Assembly (NCBI GenBank): GCA_025059415.1
Contig: JANXDQ010000002.1
Coordinates: forward strand, 9,940-55,512
Source of the DNA: Aigarchaeota archaeon
Lineage (GTDB): Archaea; Thermoproteota; Nitrososphaeria_A; Caldarchaeales; Wolframiiraptoraceae
Length of the DNA stretch: 45,573 nucleotides
Reading direction: 5' to 3'
Position numbers and translations under genes: made by a program. Below, one piece after another: positions 8,549-17,079 of this stretch. A model generated the notes under the pieces. That model was given only the letters and a program-made list of their open reading frames with translations, had not been told where the DNA came from and did not search any database. How positions within the stretch are numbered: the stretch's first letter is position 1; each line of letters starts with the position of its first letter.

Positions 8549-9574
8549 ATGTCATTTGGAGGGATATTAGCGGACGTGGTCGCGGGCAGGGCTTTAAGAC
8601 TTGGGGTCAAGGAGGTTGCAAGACTTAGGAGGATTGGTTATAGGGTCGTTGGGAGGCATTCTGCGGTCAAGATATGTCACTGGACAAAATCCGTTCTCCG
8701 CGGGGGCAAAAACTGTTATAAGGGCTGGTATGGGATTCAGAGCCATAGATGTCTTCAGATGACGCCATCTCTCCAATACTGCAACCTGATGTGTATTTTT
8801 TGCTGGAGGCATCACACCATTAACAGGGCCGAGGCATATGCTGGAGACTGGGATCCGCCTGAAGAGATCTTAGAGGGGTTGATTAAGGAGCAAAGGCAGC
8901 TTCTCTCGGGATTTAAGGGGAATCCGAAGGCCGATAGAAGGCTGTTCGAGGAGGCCATGAACCCCAGGCACATGGCGATATCACTCGACGGAGAACCGAC
9001 GATTTACCCGTATTTAGGTGACCTCATTAAGTTGGCTAGGAGCTGGGGGATGACGACGTTCCTAGTCACGAATGGTATGAGCCCCGATGCCCTCAAAAAA
9101 TTGCTGAGCGAAGATGCCTTGCCCACTAATCTATACATAAGCGTCTATGGAAGTGATGAAGCACTTCACAGAAAAATCTGCAGACCCTTAATCCCGGATA
9201 GCTGGAGGAAGCTCTCGGAAAGCCTGGAGGTTATGAGGGGATTCCAAGGATCGAGGAAGGTGATACGGCTAATAATGATCAAGGATTATACCATGCAGAA
9301 TCCGGAGAAGTATACCGAGTTAATCAAGTTAGCTAACCCAGACTTCGTCGAGTGTAAGGGGTATATGCACGTCGGAGAATCCCAGAAAAGACTCAGGAGG
9401 GAAAATATGCCCACCTTAGATGAAATAAGGGTCTTCGCTTACAAGCTCTCTTCCGATCTTGAATACGAGTATCTGGCGGAGGATTATCCCAGTAGGATAA
9501 GTCTACTCGCAAATCCTTCATCGGAGTATTATCATGAAGTGCGTGAGAGGGTGATTAAGCAGTCAAGTGGCTGA
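8549..9574 (+). CDS. taw1: tRNA 4-demethylwyosine synthase TYW1/Taw1
   Basis: 341-aa radical-SAM enzyme that converts m1G37 of tRNA-Phe to 4-demethylwyosine using pyruvate. The SAM cluster motif is CNLMCIFC (Cys78, 82, 85). Three more Cys at 43, 56 and 68 (KICHW, KNCYKGW, SHRCLQ) fit the second 4Fe-4S cluster of this family. LDGEPTIYPYL and FLVTNGMSP match the family core. The Trm5 needed to supply m1G37 lies at 28943-29983. It converges on the HIT gene with a 20-base 3' overlap. Confidence 0.95.
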   Translation: MSFGGILADVVAGRALRLGVKEVARLRRIGYRVVGRHSAVKICHWTKSVLRGGKNCYKGWYGIQSHRCLQMTPSLQYCNLMCIFCWRHHTINRAEAYAGDWDPPEEILEGLIKEQRQLLSGFKGNPKADRRLFEEAMNPRHMAISLDGEPTIYPYLGDLIKLARSWGMTTFLVTNGMSPDALKKLLSEDALPTNLYISVYGSDEALHRKICRPLIPDSWRKLSESLEVMRGFQGSRKVIRLIMIKDYTMQNPEKYTELIKLANPDFVECKGYMHVGESQKRLRRENMPTLDEIRVFAYKLSSDLEYEYLAEDYPSRISLLANPSSEYYHEVRERVIKQSSG

Positions 9575-10052
9575 ACCGCTCCTTAATCCTCCGCCAGGTC
9601 TCATGTAACGCCTCGGGGATTACCTTTGTATCAGAGATGACGGGCATGAAGTTTGTGTCCCCAATCCATCTCGGGACCACGTGAAAGTGGATATGGTCCT
9701 CGACCCCGGCACCGGCTCCCCTGCCCAGATTCAGCCCAACGTTAAAGCCATCTGGATTGTATTCCTCTTTCAACGCCCTGATAGAGAGCTTTAAGAGGTT
9801 TATCATCTCGATTGATTCCTCTTCATTTAAGTCGAGTATGCTGCTGATGTGCCGGTAGGGCGCGATCATGAGGTGCCCATTATTGTATGGATATCGATTG
9901 AGGATCACGAAACAGGTTCCGCCCCTGAAGACGACGAGTTTTTCCATATCATCGTCTCCCCCAGCCGCCCTGCAGAGAAAGCACTCCTCATCCTTTCTCG
10001 ACGAGAAGAGCCGTATATAGGCCATCCTCCACGGAGCCCACAGAATCCTCAT
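9555..10052 (-). CDS. HIT family nucleotide hydrolase/phosphorylase
   Basis: 165 aa. The histidine triad is HIHFHVVPRW and the N-terminal half contains LNRYPYNNGHLMIAP, typical of HIT proteins. The start MRILWAPWRMAYI and FLC are shared with the Ap4A-phosphorylase-like branch of the family, so diadenosine polyphosphate or nucleotide turnover is the likeliest role. Transcribed away from moaC; the two starts are about 100 bases apart and must share the intergenic promoter region. Confidence 0.9.
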   Translation of the reverse strand: MRILWAPWRMAYIRLFSSRKDEECFLCRAAGGDDDMEKLVVFRGGTCFVILNRYPYNNGHLMIAPYRHISSILDLNEEESIEMINLLKLSIRALKEEYNPDGFNVGLNLGRGAGAGVEDHIHFHVVPRWIGDTNFMPVISDTKVIPEALHETWRRIKERFSHLTA

Positions 10053-10154
10053 GATTACATAAAATGTTTCTCCACCGCGGTAATTTAGTATTCCCTTAGC
10101 AAGAGGAAAATGATTAATCTTCGACTATGCCGATTTTATCGGAGGCATACGTCC

Positions 10155-10595
10155 TTGGGGATAAGGCAGGTTGACATCTCGGATAAGGAGGCCGTCAAGA
10201 GGGAGGCGGTGGCCAAGGGATTTATCAAGTTGAGGCCCGATACCATTAAGAGGATTAGGAACGGGGAGGTTGAAAAGGGGGATCCATTACAAATCGCGAA
10301 GATGGCTGGGATAAATGCCGCAAAGCTCACACCATTCCTCCTCCCGCTATGTCATCCACTAAGACTCGAACAAGTCATAATCGATGCGTCGATCAATGAT
10401 GATGGGATAGAGGTCGTTGCAAGAGTTAAGGCAACTGAGAAGACCGGAGTAGAGATGGAGGCCTTAACAGCATTATCCATCGCCCTCCTCAATATTTGGG
10501 ACGTGGTTAAGGCATATGAAAAGGACGCGCTGGGCCAGTATCCGGAGACCATGATTACGGATATAAGGATAGTTGAGAAGAGGAAGTGGGAGTAA
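10155..10595 (+). CDS. moaC: Cyclic pyranopterin monophosphate synthase MoaC
   Basis: Second enzyme of molybdopterin synthesis. Family motifs: KREAVAKGFI, LLPLCHPL, and TGVEMEALTALSIALLNIWDVVKA with the catalytic Lys region KAYEKD. I place the start at TTG 10155 because GGAGG stands at 10141-10145 and the resulting N-terminus (MGIRQVDISDKEAVKREA) has the family's normal form. An ATG at 10110 in frame would add 15 unusual residues. The stop codon is directly followed by the moaB ATG. Confidence 0.93.
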   Translation: MGIRQVDISDKEAVKREAVAKGFIKLRPDTIKRIRNGEVEKGDPLQIAKMAGINAAKLTPFLLPLCHPLRLEQVIIDASINDDGIEVVARVKATEKTGVEMEALTALSIALLNIWDVVKAYEKDALGQYPETMITDIRIVEKRKWE

Positions 10596-11135
10596 ATGGC
10601 GCTTCCGAGGGAGGAACATAGAAAATACGGCCCAAAAATCCTGAGGTTCGCGCTGATAACCGTGAGTAGCACGAGATATTCAGCGAAAATTAGGGGGGAG
10701 CCTTATCACGATGAATCACAGGAACGTGCTATAAGGATTATTGAGGGAATGGGCCACATAATCAAGGTTAAAGACCTCGTCGATGACGATGTGAACATGG
10801 TCAGGATTAAACTACTTGAATTAGTGCGTGATATGGAACTCGATGTGATAATATTCATCGGCGGAACTGGAGTCTCGAAAAAAGACGTCACGATAGAGGC
10901 GGTTAAACCACTTCTCGAGAAGGAATTAGATGGCTTCGGCGAGATCTTTAGGTGGATCAGCTTTCAAGAGATAGGTGTGGCCGCATTCCTATCTAGGGCC
11001 ATGATGGGGACGATGGGTGATAAGGCGGTAATGTGTCTTCCAGGATCTCCACAAGCCGTAGAAGTAGCATTAAGGGAATTCCTCCCCGAACTCCCACACC
11101 TGATCTACATACTTAGATCCCAGATTCCTTCATAG
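10596..11135 (+). CDS. moaB: Molybdenum cofactor protein MoaB/MogA
   Basis: 179 aa. MoaB/MogA adenylates molybdopterin before metal insertion. It has the MoCF-biosynthesis fold with ALITVSSTRYS at the start, the GGTGVSKKDVT loop and CLPGSPQAVEVAL near the end. It begins on the base after the moaC stop, so the pair is one operon. Converges on ribosomal S4. In archaea this cofactor may carry Mo or W; which one cannot be told here. Confidence 0.93.
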   Translation: MALPREEHRKYGPKILRFALITVSSTRYSAKIRGEPYHDESQERAIRIIEGMGHIIKVKDLVDDDVNMVRIKLLELVRDMELDVIIFIGGTGVSKKDVTIEAVKPLLEKELDGFGEIFRWISFQEIGVAAFLSRAMMGTMGDKAVMCLPGSPQAVEVALREFLPELPHLIYILRSQIPS

Positions 11136-11147
11136 ATCTTCCTTTGA

Positions 11148-11648
11148 CTAAGTTGATGTATGTTGGGCGGCTACCACTGGTAAAGTAATTCGGATCAATT
11201 TCTCCTCGCCCCTCATGACATTATAGCTGGGAGACCTAACCTTTCTATCACCTATGTACACGTGGCCATGGACGATAAACTGCCTAGCTTGGTGAATTGT
11301 CTTCGCTAACCCAAGTCTATAAACCATAGTCTGGAGTCTTCGCTCGAGTATGTCCCTGACAGTGAGTTTTAGAACATCGTCCGCGGTTGCATCTTCATCT
11401 AGGAGCCCCATCCGGTAGAGCTTCTGTATCAATGATCGCTCCTCCAGGACACGTTTTTCACCAGTTAACCCAAAGAGGGTTCGGGCGTGTGCCCTAATCT
11501 TCCTGAGAATAGTCTCCGCTCTCCAGAGTTCCCGCTTATTCCTCAAACCATACTCTCCCAAAAGCTGGAGTTCCTCCGCCAGCCTATCAGCTTTCCACGG
11601 ATGTCTCGGCGTCTCATACCGCTTCCTAGGCTTCTTTGGATCTCCCAT
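11148..11648 (-). CDS. rps4: Ribosomal protein S4 (archaeal S4/eukaryotic S9 type)
   Basis: 167 aa from the ATG at 11648; an upstream ATG at 11675 would add 9 residues absent from the family, whose N-terminus is MGDPKKPRKRYETP. It nucleates 16S rRNA folding in the small subunit. The S4 RNA-binding domain is LERRLQTMVYRLGLAKTIHQARQFIVHGHVYIG in shortened form: LQTMVYRLG, ARQFIVHGHV, DRKVRSPSY. In most archaea it sits between rps13 and rps11; here it is alone, converging on moaB and divergent from the DUF89 gene. Confidence 0.95.
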   Translation of the reverse strand: MGDPKKPRKRYETPRHPWKADRLAEELQLLGEYGLRNKRELWRAETILRKIRAHARTLFGLTGEKRVLEERSLIQKLYRMGLLDEDATADDVLKLTVRDILERRLQTMVYRLGLAKTIHQARQFIVHGHVYIGDRKVRSPSYNVMRGEEKLIRITLPVVAAQHTST

Positions 11649-11738
11649 TCCAGCAAGTTTCTGATAATTCCTCATTTATTAATCTAAGGCTCGGCTCCGA
11701 GAATACTAATATTCTGGGGAAATAGGTGATCGAGAGAA

Positions 11739-12620
11739 ATGCTAAAAATAAGGCCCGAATGCATCCCATGCACGATTTTTAGTGCACTAAGAATGGCGAG
11801 ATATGCATCCAGCGACTTAGAGATGCATAAACGAGTAGTCAGGATCATGATGGAGAGGCTTGTTAACGTTAGCTGGGAGGAAATCCCCTCAGATTTCGCA
11901 TTCGAGGCCCAGGAAGTTGTTTCCGAAGTGACTGGTGTCCGGGATCCATATTCCGTTGTTAAGAAGTGGAGCAATAAGAGGGCCATGGAACTTTACCCGG
12001 AAATGAAAAAACTTGTCTCATGTTCGGAAAATTCCCTAGAAATGGCGGTGAAGCTCGCGGCCCTAGGTAATTCAATAGACTTCGGCTATTACTCTGAAGT
12101 CGACTTAGAGTCAATTCTCTCAAAAATCGGAAATATGAATTTCGCGTTATTGGATCTCGATGAATTTGAGAGGCAGGTCGTAGATGCAGAGAAGTTGATA
12201 TATTTCGTGGATAACGCCGGGGAAATAGTCTTCGATAAGGTTCTAATAGAGACCATGATTGATTTTAGAAGAAGGTTGTTCAGAAGGGTGACCATCGTTC
12301 CCAAAGAAGAACCCCTACTAAACGACGCCACAGTTGTTGACGTAGAGGAAATCATGTTAAACAAATTACCAAATGTGGTGGTTAAACCTATTCGAAGGGA
12401 GCGAAAAACTGATCCGAATTTGAGGATTGAGGGGTTTAGGGATATGATTAGGAATCACGACTTAGCGGTCTTTAAGGGACAGGTGAACTTCGAACTCTTT
12501 CTTGACGAGCCAGACGCATTCTTCATACTTATCGCGAAGTGTCCTATAATTGCGGATACTCTTGGAGTCCCTCAGGGAAGCCCAGTATTAGTGCACTCCC
12601 CCCACCTCTCTAAGACTTAA
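11739..12620 (+). CDS. DUF89/ARMT1-like metal-dependent phosphatase
   Basis: 293 aa. DUF89 proteins are metal-dependent phosphatases thought to remove damaged phosphometabolites. Visible signatures are the N-terminal CIPC (residues 8-11), YFVDNAGEIVFDKVL in the core, where the Asp and Asn bind metal, and VFKGQVNFELF and IIAKCPIIAD towards the end. Substrate unknown. It is followed 11 bases later by an MBF1-like regulator, so they may be co-transcribed. Confidence 0.88.
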   Translation: MLKIRPECIPCTIFSALRMARYASSDLEMHKRVVRIMMERLVNVSWEEIPSDFAFEAQEVVSEVTGVRDPYSVVKKWSNKRAMELYPEMKKLVSCSENSLEMAVKLAALGNSIDFGYYSEVDLESILSKIGNMNFALLDLDEFERQVVDAEKLIYFVDNAGEIVFDKVLIETMIDFRRRLFRRVTIVPKEEPLLNDATVVDVEEIMLNKLPNVVVKPIRRERKTDPNLRIEGFRDMIRNHDLAVFKGQVNFELFLDEPDAFFILIAKCPIIADTLGVPQGSPVLVHSPHLSKT

Positions 12621-12631
12621 TATCCAGGAGC

Positions 12632-13006
12632 TTGGTAGAGGTCATGGAGATGGATAGACATAAGAAGTCGGGGAAAGTATTTCCGGGAGAGGATCTAGAA
12701 CTAGTCGAAGATTTCGGCGAAGTGGTGAGGGCGGCGCGTATAAAGATGGGGTTGACGCAGGAGGACCTGGCGAGGCAACTAAATGAGAAATTGGCCACAA
12801 TAAAGAAGATAGAATCGGGGGAATTCAAGCCGCCCATCGTCCTCGCGAGGAGGCTTGAGAGATTTCTGAAGGTAAGATTGCTGGAGCCCGTTGAAGCCCC
12901 GGAAAATGTCGCCGGTAAAGTCTCCACGAGGAAAGAATCCGGCATAAGCCTCGGAGACCTGATAAAGAAGGAATCTAAAACGGGTTTGGAGAATCGATCG
13001 GCATGA
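12632..13006 (+). CDS. MBF1-like HTH protein lacking the zinc ribbon
   Basis: 124 aa from TTG 12632; ATG at 12644 or 12650 are alternatives. The central Cro/C1-type HTH runs from about residue 27 to 85: EVVRAARIKMGLTQEDLARQ, then LATIKKIESGEFKPPIVLARRLERFL. The sequence fits archaeal MBF1, a transcription/translation-linked factor. Archaeal MBF1 normally begins with a four-Cys zinc ribbon; here there is no Cys at all and the frame is closed by a stop at 12611, so the ribbon is truly absent. A Lys-rich tail follows the HTH. Either a shortened MBF1 or a paralogue. Confidence 0.8.
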   Translation: MVEVMEMDRHKKSGKVFPGEDLELVEDFGEVVRAARIKMGLTQEDLARQLNEKLATIKKIESGEFKPPIVLARRLERFLKVRLLEPVEAPENVAGKVSTRKESGISLGDLIKKESKTGLENRSA

Positions 13007-13077
13007 ATGCTGTAATCTATCCTTAGATCGGGGTCAAGGTTTTAAGTAAGGAGTGAAAGAAGACTGATGGGCAGGAC

Positions 13078-14331
13078 GTGAAAGTAGCGATAGTTCATAG
13101 AGTTCAGGGAGATGAAGAAGATAACCTGGCCGAGCTTAGGGAACTATGTAGAACAGCTGGATACGAAGTAATGTATCAACTGAAGCAGAAGCGCCCCCCA
13201 CATCCAAAATACAATATCGGGCCAGGTAAGGTTGAGGAATTAAAGGAGGCCATACGTGAACTCGGGATAGAGAAGGTGATCTTCGAGAATGATCTCAAGC
13301 CTGTGCAAGAATACAACTTGGCCAAGGCCTTGAAGATCCCGATAATAACGAGGACCCAACTCATATTGGAGATCTTCAGCCTACATGCCAGCAGTATAGA
13401 GGCAAAGCTCCAGATAAAGCTCGCTGAGCTGAAATACGAGCTCTCGAGGGCGAAGGAGAAAGTCAGGTTGGCAAAGAAGGGTGAGCAACCCGGATTCCAT
13501 GGCCTTGGAGCATATGAGGCCGATGTTTACTATGATGAAATTCATAGGAGGATGTTTTCTATAGCAAAAAAACTTGAACACGTCAAGAAGCACATGGACT
13601 TGATCAGGGTAAATAGGAAGGAGTTTGGTTTGCCTTTGATCTCGCTTGCGGGCTATACCAATGCCGGTAAATCGACACTTTTTAATGCTTTGACAAACGA
13701 GGAGGTCAAGGTCAGTCCACAGCTTTTCACAACCCTAACGCCAACGACGAGGATCATCAGAATGAATGGGAAACCAGCCTTCATTTCTGATACAGTCGGA
13801 TTCATAAAGAATCTCCCGACGCCCTTGATTGAGGCATTCTATGCCACGCTTAAGGAGATCGCGTTATCCGACCTAATACTCCTCCTCGCAGATGCGTCGG
13901 AACCTTTAGATAAATTAAGAGAGCGGATAGAAACATCTTTGCAGATATTGTATAATATAGGGGCACATAATGTACCAACAATCCTAGTATTGAACAAAGT
14001 CGACTTGGTGGGAATGGATGATGCTGCGAGAAAGGCGGAGGAACTTGACTTGGAAATGCCCCATGTCTTGATTTCGGCAAAGATGGGGTGGGGACTCCAA
14101 TCGCTTCAAGAGATGGTGTCAGGGATGTTTAAGAACTTCATAAGGATCGAGAGCAAGCTCCCATATGATGGGGAGACCATGAATATGTTGAATGATATCT
14201 ATCAATTTTCAAAGGTTAATGAAGTCTCCTTTAACGATGGATTCGTGAAACTTGACATCGAGGCCCCAATATGTTTAGCCGAAAAAATAAGGAGGTATGC
14301 GATGGATGGAGAATTCAAAATCATCGGCTGA
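13078..14331 (+). CDS. hflX: GTPase HflX
   Basis: 417 aa. HflX binds ribosomes and splits stalled or stressed ones. The N-terminal HflX domain includes KRPPHPKYNIGPGKVEEL and RTQLILEIFSLHA, then a coiled linker (EAKLQIKLAELKYELSRAKE). GTPase motifs are G1 GYTNAGKST, switch/G2 in TLTPTTR, G3 DTVGF and G4 NKVD. The start is GTG at 13078; a TATA-like TTTTAAG is about 37 bases upstream. The PUA gene starts within its last 35 bases. Confidence 0.95.
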   Translation: MKVAIVHRVQGDEEDNLAELRELCRTAGYEVMYQLKQKRPPHPKYNIGPGKVEELKEAIRELGIEKVIFENDLKPVQEYNLAKALKIPIITRTQLILEIFSLHASSIEAKLQIKLAELKYELSRAKEKVRLAKKGEQPGFHGLGAYEADVYYDEIHRRMFSIAKKLEHVKKHMDLIRVNRKEFGLPLISLAGYTNAGKSTLFNALTNEEVKVSPQLFTTLTPTTRIIRMNGKPAFISDTVGFIKNLPTPLIEAFYATLKEIALSDLILLLADASEPLDKLRERIETSLQILYNIGAHNVPTILVLNKVDLVGMDDAARKAEELDLEMPHVLISAKMGWGLQSLQEMVSGMFKNFIRIESKLPYDGETMNMLNDIYQFSKVNEVSFNDGFVKLDIEAPICLAEKIRRYAMDGEFKIIG

Positions 14332-14791
14332 CAGCTTCCTCCTCAAGATTGTTAGAGATATTACCGACTATCAGTTTAGGAAGGGAGTTGGGGAAAGACT
14401 CTTCCCGGATAATTGCAGGGTTAAGGTTTCGGGGAGGACGAAAAGACCGAAATACGTTTACTTTGATGGAGAGATCTTGGCGACGATAAGATACCCAGAT
14501 AACTTGTTAGCCCTGACCATGGCGGGCGCAAGGAGGCTACTAGACGTTGCTAGTAATATAGCACTCAAGGTGATCTTGAAGAAAAATTCTGTAGAGAAAA
14601 TTAAGCAGGGCATGGGCCCACTGCCCCGAGAGATCGTTTATTTTGATGAGAGAATTAAGCCGGGAGACGAAGTCCTCCTTTTAGACGAGGATGGAGAACT
14701 CATAGCTGTGGGGAGAGCCGTGGTCTCAGGATCTACCTTTAAGGGATTAGAGCGGGGGATCGTTGTAAAAATCAGGAAGAGCGTTAAATAG
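14297..14791 (+). CDS. PUA-domain RNA-binding protein
   Basis: 164 aa from ATG 14297; ATG 14306 is also possible. The C-terminal half is a PUA domain (REIVYFDERIKPGDEVLLLD, then GRAVVSGSTF and GIVVKIRKSVK), found in tRNA/rRNA-modifying enzymes and translation factors. The N-terminal half (FPDNCRVKVSGRTKRPKYVY, ILATIRYPDNLLALT) is typical of stand-alone archaeal PUA proteins. It overlaps hflX by 35 bases, suggesting coupling with that ribosome-associated GTPase. Precise function unknown. Confidence 0.85.
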   Translation: MRWMENSKSSADSFLLKIVRDITDYQFRKGVGERLFPDNCRVKVSGRTKRPKYVYFDGEILATIRYPDNLLALTMAGARRLLDVASNIALKVILKKNSVEKIKQGMGPLPREIVYFDERIKPGDEVLLLDEDGELIAVGRAVVSGSTFKGLERGIVVKIRKSVK

Positions 14792-14834
14792 CATCTAAAG
14801 GGCGGAGTTCAAGCCTAATATCCACCTTTAGATG
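14792..14834. promoter_or_regulatory. Perfect 10-bp inverted repeat around the likely NAC promoter
   Basis: CATCTAAAGG at 14792-14801 and CCTTTAGATG at 14825-14834 are exact inverted complements separated by 23 bases. Between them, near 14814-14822, is CTAATATCC, a TATA-like sequence about 25 bases from the NAC start. The symmetry could be an operator on both sides of the TATA box or an RNA hairpin in the leader. The element starts immediately after the PUA-gene stop codon. Confidence 0.55.
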
Positions 14835-14842
14835 GACTATAC

Positions 14843-15229
14843 TTGGTGATGACGGTGCGGAAGATCTCCCCAAGACAGTTGAGGAGAATGCAGGCACGTA
14901 TGTTGGGGAATGTTGGGCTCAATCTAAAGGAACTCGGGACGGCCGAGGAAGTCGTAATAAGGCTGCAGGATAAGGAACTCGTCTTAAGAAATCCAAGCGT
15001 TGTCGAGATGAAGATCGAGGGAGAATCCATTTACCAGATAATAGGAGGAGAACCTGAGGAGAGAACACCTAAAGTCGTGGAAGAGCGAACATATGAACCA
15101 TCGCAAGAGGATGTAGCGTTGGTCGCGGTTCAAGCGGGTGTGAGTGAAGATGAGGCGAGAGGTGCACTTGTAGAGGCTGGTGGGGATTTAGCAAAGGCCA
15201 TTTTACTCCTCAAATCAAGAAAGGCATGA
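14843..15229 (+). CDS. nac: Nascent polypeptide-associated complex protein (aNAC)
   Basis: 128 aa from TTG 14843 or 126 aa from ATG 14849. NAC binds nascent chains at the ribosome exit. The NAC beta-barrel core spans about residues 10-72 (ISPRQLRRMQARMLGNVGL, VVIRLQDKELVLRNPSV, YQIIGGEPEE). The C-terminal UBA domain is DVALVAVQAGVSEDEARGAL with AILLLKS. Length and two-domain layout are normal for archaea. Converges on the gene at 15233 with only 3 bases between stops. Confidence 0.95.
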   Translation: MVMTVRKISPRQLRRMQARMLGNVGLNLKELGTAEEVVIRLQDKELVLRNPSVVEMKIEGESIYQIIGGEPEERTPKVVEERTYEPSQEDVALVAVQAGVSEDEARGALVEAGGDLAKAILLLKSRKA

Positions 15230-15232
15230 TGA

Positions 15233-16987
15233 TTAATCAAAGAATATCATACTCCTCTGATTAACTTTCTCCAACCCACTTATCCTAAACAATAACTCCT
15301 TCAAAGTCCTCATAGACTTTTGGACCTTTATATTAATCGCGCATCCACCATTAAAGTAACCGGCAAGTTTCTTCACGTATTCAATCCAATCGTCTAGATC
15401 ACGTAGATTGCTAAGCGGGGGCAGAGACACTGTGCTATAGGATTTAGGGTTATCGGTTAGAAGATTGCTCAATTGCTTCTCCCCATATCTGTAAGTGTCT
15501 ATTCGTTTAAAACGCCTTGCGGCTGATTTTGGACATCTCCCACCTACCATTATCTTACCACTTCCCCGGCTTGCCAGTTCGCTTATCCTTTCAAGAATTG
15601 TCGCAGCTATCTCTACGGCCTCCTCAATGACTTGAGTCTTGTCCCTGGCCAGATATTTAGATGCCTCCATTAATCCGCTGATAGATATCAGCGAGTAGGT
15701 TGAATTGGAACCGCGAATTCTCATGGATAAATCGAGCCCTTTATCAATTATGGAAAACACGGCTTCCATGTACCTCGGGATCTTAGATAACATCAAATCT
15801 AGGTCTCCCCGGCTCTCTAAGGCCATTCCTAGTAGGTTTAGTGTTACTATTGAGTGTATTTCTGCGTGAAAATGATCGAGCAGAAAGCTGCTAAATCCCA
15901 CATCATCTGAGAAAGAGAGGACGTATGCCGCCTGCAACTTGTCGAGATGTCTCGTAAGCTGAGGCACATTTGCAACGTCTATTTTCCTAAGATCTATCAA
16001 TAGTCCTAACTTCCTTCGAAGCCCCTCTGAAAGCATGGTAATGTGTTCTATCAGTTTTTCAGAAAAATCCAGGGAGATGATACGCTTCTCAGGGATCTTG
16101 TCTCCAATGATCTCCAATAATCTACAGACTTGAGATTCTGATCCAGACATCCTTAACTCCCGCTTTATCAACAATGATTCCTCGAGTACTTCCGCGGCAA
16201 TTTTCGATATGTCATTGGATGCATCTAGGTTGAATCTCTTGGAGAAGAGGCCGAATATCCAGTTGCTTATTGGATATATGTCGATCCTACCTGATAGATG
16301 TAGTTCAGCGACTTCTCGCGGGAGATAACCTATGAGTAGGTATTCTCTCGTGATGGACCCTGAAGATTCTTCGAGGAAAATTTTCCAATTCTTCAGTTCA
16401 AATGATTTTTTCAGGAGCCTCGTCACGTCGTAGAGGGGCATTCCAAGCCTCGTTAATCTGTGGCGGTACTTTTCAAGACCCATATCTAATAGAATCGAGT
16501 TTACGAGCTCCCTAATCAGGGGGGCCGTGAGGTAATCTATTTTGAGGTCGATGAGCTTTCTCTCAGCGACGGATGCCACCTCTCTCGCAAGTTTTGGAGG
16601 CAACTTCGCTTCCTTGATTAATGCGTCGACGATCTTATTCTTGTCAAAGGGCTCGATTAGCTGGTCACTCCTCCTCACGATCATCAGGGAGTATCCTCCC
16701 AGCTCCTCCTCAATTCTCTCCAGATGCTTTAGGATCAATACGCCTTTATTCGAAAGCGTGTATTTTCCAACCGAGGCATCGACTTCTATTAATCCACTAC
16801 TCAATAATTTCTTTAAGTGATAGGAGAATTTTCCGGCATCCTTGTCCCGATTCATGCCCACGGCCTTAGCGAGCTCAGAGTACCCGAGTCTTCTCTGGGC
16901 TAATGACTTGAGCATTTTGAGCCTGGTGGGGGATGCTATGCTATCTAGTACCAAGGCGAGATCCGGAATTATTTGACGGGGATTCAT
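15233..16987 (-). CDS. Winged helix - ATP-cone - NrdD-like fusion, probable nucleotide-sensing regulator
   Basis: 584 aa in three parts. Residues 10-92 form an ArsR-like winged helix (IASPTRLKMLKSLAQRRLGY, then FSYHLKKLLSSGLIEV). Residues 101-190 form an ATP-cone (LMIVRRSDQLIEPFDKNKIV, LIRELVNSILLDMGLEKYRH), the domain that senses ATP/dATP in ribonucleotide reductases and NrdR. From about 205 to the end the order of motifs follows anaerobic reductase NrdD: EVAELHLSGRIDIYP, VTLNLLGMALESRGD, YSLISISGLMEASKYL, PKSAARRFKRIDTYRYG and SLPPLSNLRDLDDWIEY. The zinc site and C-terminal glycyl-radical domain are absent, so it cannot be an active NrdD. A transcription factor that reads nucleotide levels through a dead reductase is the best reading. 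A single-gene unit whose start lies about 90 bases before secE in the other direction. Confidence 0.85.
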   Translation of the reverse strand: MNPRQIIPDLALVLDSIASPTRLKMLKSLAQRRLGYSELAKAVGMNRDKDAGKFSYHLKKLLSSGLIEVDASVGKYTLSNKGVLILKHLERIEEELGGYSLMIVRRSDQLIEPFDKNKIVDALIKEAKLPPKLAREVASVAERKLIDLKIDYLTAPLIRELVNSILLDMGLEKYRHRLTRLGMPLYDVTRLLKKSFELKNWKIFLEESSGSITREYLLIGYLPREVAELHLSGRIDIYPISNWIFGLFSKRFNLDASNDISKIAAEVLEESLLIKRELRMSGSESQVCRLLEIIGDKIPEKRIISLDFSEKLIEHITMLSEGLRRKLGLLIDLRKIDVANVPQLTRHLDKLQAAYVLSFSDDVGFSSFLLDHFHAEIHSIVTLNLLGMALESRGDLDLMLSKIPRYMEAVFSIIDKGLDLSMRIRGSNSTYSLISISGLMEASKYLARDKTQVIEEAVEIAATILERISELASRGSGKIMVGGRCPKSAARRFKRIDTYRYGEKQLSNLLTDNPKSYSTVSLPPLSNLRDLDDWIEYVKKLAGYFNGGCAINIKVQKSMRTLKELLFRISGLEKVNQRSMIFFD

Positions 16988-17079
16988 CCAAATTAGATAG
17001 GGATTTCTGGTGTAAAAATTTTCGCGGAAGTGGAGCCGGAGCTAAACATATATGGTGGATTCTGGGAGCATCGGTGGAG

